Origin: Bacillota bacterium
Lineage (GTDB): Bacteria; Bacillota; Clostridia; Lachnospirales; Lachnospiraceae
Assembly: GCA_023402845.1 (NCBI GenBank)
Contig: JAEYFP010000008.1
Span: forward strand, 1-64,000
Direction of reading: 5' to 3'
DNA: 64,000 nt
Shown here: positions 61,686 through 64,000 of the stretch, in pieces
Numbering within the stretch: the first letter of the stretch is position 1
Layout: every line of letters begins with the position of its first letter
Position numbers and translations under genes: made by a program
Notes under the pieces: model-generated
What the model was told of the DNA's origin: nothing
The model's database searches: none
The model's input: only the letters and a program-made list of their open reading frames with translations

Positions 61686-63344
61686 TTTGCTTACATCAAC
61701 GCAGTCGGGATACGTTGAATCGTTAATATTTACGGATGAGATTACATCGGTATTAAATATCGCAGGCGGATACTTTTCATAAATAGGAACCATAATTGAC
61801 TGATCATAAATTTCTCCCAGCACATAACTGTAAATTTCCTGTATTCTGTCCTCATCCGTGCATGCGTTCAGCTCTTTAAATATCTGATCCCCATCCTCAA
61901 GTACAAGCGAAACCTGCCATGCGCACGGGTCTGACTGCATATCGATATCCATATTTGACAGGAACGTATACGGATCATAGCTTGGGCTGTATGTATGAAA
62001 GGAGGACAGTCCCCAATCGCCCTGCATCAGCACACCAAACCAACTCATCTGATCCAGACCCGATACTTTTACATCGATACCGACAGCTTTGATTTGGTCT
62101 GCAATGAGCAGCATCGCATTATCACTCGTCGTGTTTTCGGAAATGTAGGGCATTGTAACAGAAAGGGGCTGCCCGTCTTTTTCAAGAATTCCATCACCGT
62201 CCGTATCGGCATATCCTGCTTCTTCAAGTAACCGCTTTGCTTCCTTAGGATTATATTCCTTCCCTTCTGCATCAATATCACAGTACGGATAATAGCTTGG
62301 CAGTATGCGGTTCGTTGGAGACACAAGCCCGTTATACACAGTTTCGCAAAGACTCGCTTTGTCAATTGCCATCGCAACCGCATTGCGCACTGCGGCATCG
62401 TCAAAAGGTATTTTTGTGGTATTGAATGCAAGATATTCAACATTCTGAACCTTCCCATCCAGCAGCGTTTCAAAATGATCATTGTTGTCGAATTCGGACA
62501 TTGCATCGTAGCTTGTTGCGTGTGACCCCCATAACATATCAATTTCACCGCTTCTCAGTGCAAGCTCTGCCGCCCCGGTATCTGTAATAACAGTGACTGT
62601 AAAACTGTCCGCATCCGGCGCCTCGCCGTGGTAATAGGGATTTCTCACAAACGTATAGGTTGTGCCGTCGTAATCTCCGGCATACATATATGGCCCCGTA
62701 CCGAATGAAGCGGTTAAAGCCGCATTGCTGAGCGTCATATCTTCATTGTACGCATTTGCAGACATAATCCCCATCGGCGCAATAATCGCGAGATCATTAA
62801 GCACGCCGTAATAAGGCCTGGTCAGGTGCAGTACAAAGGTGTGTTCATCAATCGCTTCCGTACTTTCGATCAGCGTGCCTGTTACACCGAATGCACCGTT
62901 ATACTGTCCCATAATTCCGGGTAAGGCATCCAAATTCAGCTTAACGACTTCCGCATTCAAATCAGAACCGTCACTAAACCTGATATTTTCTTTCAAATGA
63001 AACGTATAAGTCAGGCCATCATCAGAAATATCCCATGCTTCCGCCAGCCCGGGAACAATCTCACCATTTTTCACCGCAACAAGAGTTTCATACATATTGG
63101 ACAGATAATACGAAACCCCGTGGCCTCCGGCACTGTTCCCCGGATGAAGCGGTGTGAAAAAACCGCTTTCAAAATCCCAGTTTTCACAAAGTGCTACCGT
63201 TTTTGACTCTGCTTCCGTCTGCGGCGCCAGGTCTGGTTTTGCAGACGTCTCGTTTGCGACATCTTCCGCTTTTTCGGTTGTACCGCAGGCTGTCAGGCAA
63301 AGCGTCGCGCAGAGCATCATTGCCGATATTATTATTTTTTTCAA
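61671..63344 (-). CDS. Substrate-binding lipoprotein, peptide/nickel ABC importer (SBP_bac_5)
   Basis: A 557-residue exported lipoprotein: signal peptide and lipobox LTACGTT (Cys20), acidic linker, then the SBP_bac_5 fold (LYETLVAVKNGEIVPGLAEAWDISDDGLTYTFHLKENIRFSDGSDLNAEVVKLNLD). The length and the GTGPYMY and YLAFNTTKIPFDDAAVRNAVAMAIDK motifs match nickel- or opine-metallophore-binding members as well as peptide binders. Start is TTG 63344 with AGGAGG 8 nt upstream. The ATPase gene lies upstream; permeases are beyond the window. Confidence 0.85.
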   Translation of the reverse strand: MKKIIISAMMLCATLCLTACGTTEKAEDVANETSAKPDLAPQTEAESKTVALCENWDFESGFFTPLHPGNSAGGHGVSYYLSNMYETLVAVKNGEIVPGLAEAWDISDDGLTYTFHLKENIRFSDGSDLNAEVVKLNLDALPGIMGQYNGAFGVTGTLIESTEAIDEHTFVLHLTRPYYGVLNDLAIIAPMGIMSANAYNEDMTLSNAALTASFGTGPYMYAGDYDGTTYTFVRNPYYHGEAPDADSFTVTVITDTGAAELALRSGEIDMLWGSHATSYDAMSEFDNNDHFETLLDGKVQNVEYLAFNTTKIPFDDAAVRNAVAMAIDKASLCETVYNGLVSPTNRILPSYYPYCDIDAEGKEYNPKEAKRLLEEAGYADTDGDGILEKDGQPLSVTMPYISENTTSDNAMLLIADQIKAVGIDVKVSGLDQMSWFGVLMQGDWGLSSFHTYSPSYDPYTFLSNMDIDMQSDPCAWQVSLVLEDGDQIFKELNACTDEDRIQEIYSYVLGEIYDQSIMVPIYEKYPPAIFNTDVISSVNINDSTYPDCVDVSKIKLK

Positions 63345-63394
63345 TTTTATTTCCTCCTGTTAAATAAATTAATATTCTATCCAAACAGCCGCGC

Positions 63395-64000
63395 CTAGTC
63401 CAGCAGCAGCCGTGAATATTCATGTTTAAAACAGTCCGTATTGCCCTCATATTGCGCACGTTCAACAATTCTGCCGTCCTTCATAACAAAAATCGTATCC
63501 GCTATGTACAGGGCAACATCAATATCATGTGTAATCATCAGGTAGGTACAATCCAGTTCTTTTTGCAGTTCGGCTAAAAGTTCGAGTATACGCTTGCGCA
63601 CAATCACATCAAGTCCGCTTAATGCTTCGTCAAAAATAAGGATCTCCGGCTTAACACCGATCGCCCGGGCAATGCTGACCCGTTTTTGCTGGCCCCCTGA
63701 AAGCTCTCTTGGCCTCCGCTTGCAGTGTTCCAAAGATAAGTCCATTCGTTTCATCAACCCGCACACTCTTCTTTTCTCTTCTTCACGCGATAGTTTCATC
63801 AAATTACGCAGTGGTTCGGCAATCAGATCATATACTGTCATTTGTGGATTTAAAGCGCTTTCTGCATCTTGAAATACAATTTGCATTTTTCTGTAAACAT
63901 CACACCTCTCCTTTGCCAGAAAAATATTTTTACCGTCAAGCAGCACACTGCCCCCAGTCGGCTTAATAATCCCCGCCAGCATACGTGCAAGCGTTGTCTT
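63395..64000 (-). CDS. Peptide/nickel ABC importer ATPase, truncated by the window end
   Basis: The C-terminal 200 or so residues of an oligopeptide/nickel-type ATPase. The sequence begins at the window edge inside Walker A (KTTLARMLAGIIKPTGGSVLLDGK), and shows the Q loop (QIVFQDAESALNPQMTV), signature LSGGQQKRVSIARAIGV, Walker B ILIFDEALSGLDV and switch His (YLMITHDIDVALYIAD). The N terminus lies beyond 64000. It is 50 nt upstream of the binding-protein gene. ALSG in place of the usual PVSA/PTSA after Walker B is a small deviation. Confidence 0.88.
   Translation of the reverse strand, partial: KTTLARMLAGIIKPTGGSVLLDGKNIFLAKERCDVYRKMQIVFQDAESALNPQMTVYDLIAEPLRNLMKLSREEEKRRVCGLMKRMDLSLEHCKRRPRELSGGQQKRVSIARAIGVKPEILIFDEALSGLDVIVRKRILELLAELQKELDCTYLMITHDIDVALYIADTIFVMKDGRIVERAQYEGNTDCFKHEYSRLLLD

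Overview
The window reads as the chromosome of a motile, spore-forming, anaerobic Firmicute of the class Clostridia, probably Lachnospiraceae-like. The grounds are sporulation genes (dpaA, dpaB, sigH), a SufCBDSU operon, a Cys T-box ahead of cysE-cysS, chemotaxis receptors with a sigma-D-type promoter, AGGAGG ribosome binding sites, frequent TTG starts, and tRNAs without an encoded CCA. All assignments come from reading the sequence; no database was searched.

Layout. 1-430: a Val tRNA. 465-4695 (minus): a lantibiotic/cationic-peptide type ABC exporter (two permeases, one ATPase) with its own sensor kinase and response regulator. 4713-10142 (minus): a MarR-type regulator and sufC-B-D-S-U. 10261-18437 (plus): the dipicolinate synthase genes dpaA-dpaB, an asparagine synthase gene split in two, and a choloylglycine-hydrolase-family enzyme. 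18695-33750: a catabolic island under one GntR regulator: DUF3798-type ABC importer, MFS permease, PfkB kinase, two saccharopine-dehydrogenase-like oxidoreductases, three VOC proteins, hexulose-phosphate synthase/isomerase homologues and a 2,4-diaminopentanoate-dehydrogenase-like enzyme. 35139-39050: a two-subunit ABC exporter behind a leader-peptide attenuator. 40226-49110: a putative RiPP cluster (six-Cys precursor, three radical SAM-SPASM enzymes, a DUF6765-like protein) between debris of IS66, IS30 and tyrosine recombinases. 49151-57091: tRNA-Thr, a second chemotaxis receptor, and housekeeping genes sigH, rlmB, mrnC, cysS, cysE, ispF and two tRNAs. 57268-64000: TetR, MFS and a rifampicin-phosphotransferase-like enzyme, then a peptide/nickel-type ABC importer cut by the window end.

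The most striking object is a 3,765-bp element (about 12959-16726) inside the asparagine synthase gene, directly downstream of dpaAB. The two gene halves join in frame at a shared GAA codon to give a 616-residue enzyme. The element ends carry a perfect 13-bp inverted repeat placed symmetrically around a GA dinucleotide, as expected for the attachment site of a large serine integrase. The element encodes such an integrase plus a 54-residue upstream ORF, behind a sequence close to the sigma-E consensus, and one chemotaxis receptor behind a sigma-D-type promoter. This is the architecture of skin-like elements that are excised in the mother cell during sporulation, here in a new target gene and with an unusual cargo.

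The second notable system is the GntR island. Near-identical promoters (TTGACA-N17-TATAAT with a TGTATTRT motif in the spacer) stand before at least four transcription units, including a face-to-face overlapping pair. The gene content suggests degradation of an N-substituted or glycated amino-acid-like compound, but the substrate is not visible from sequence.
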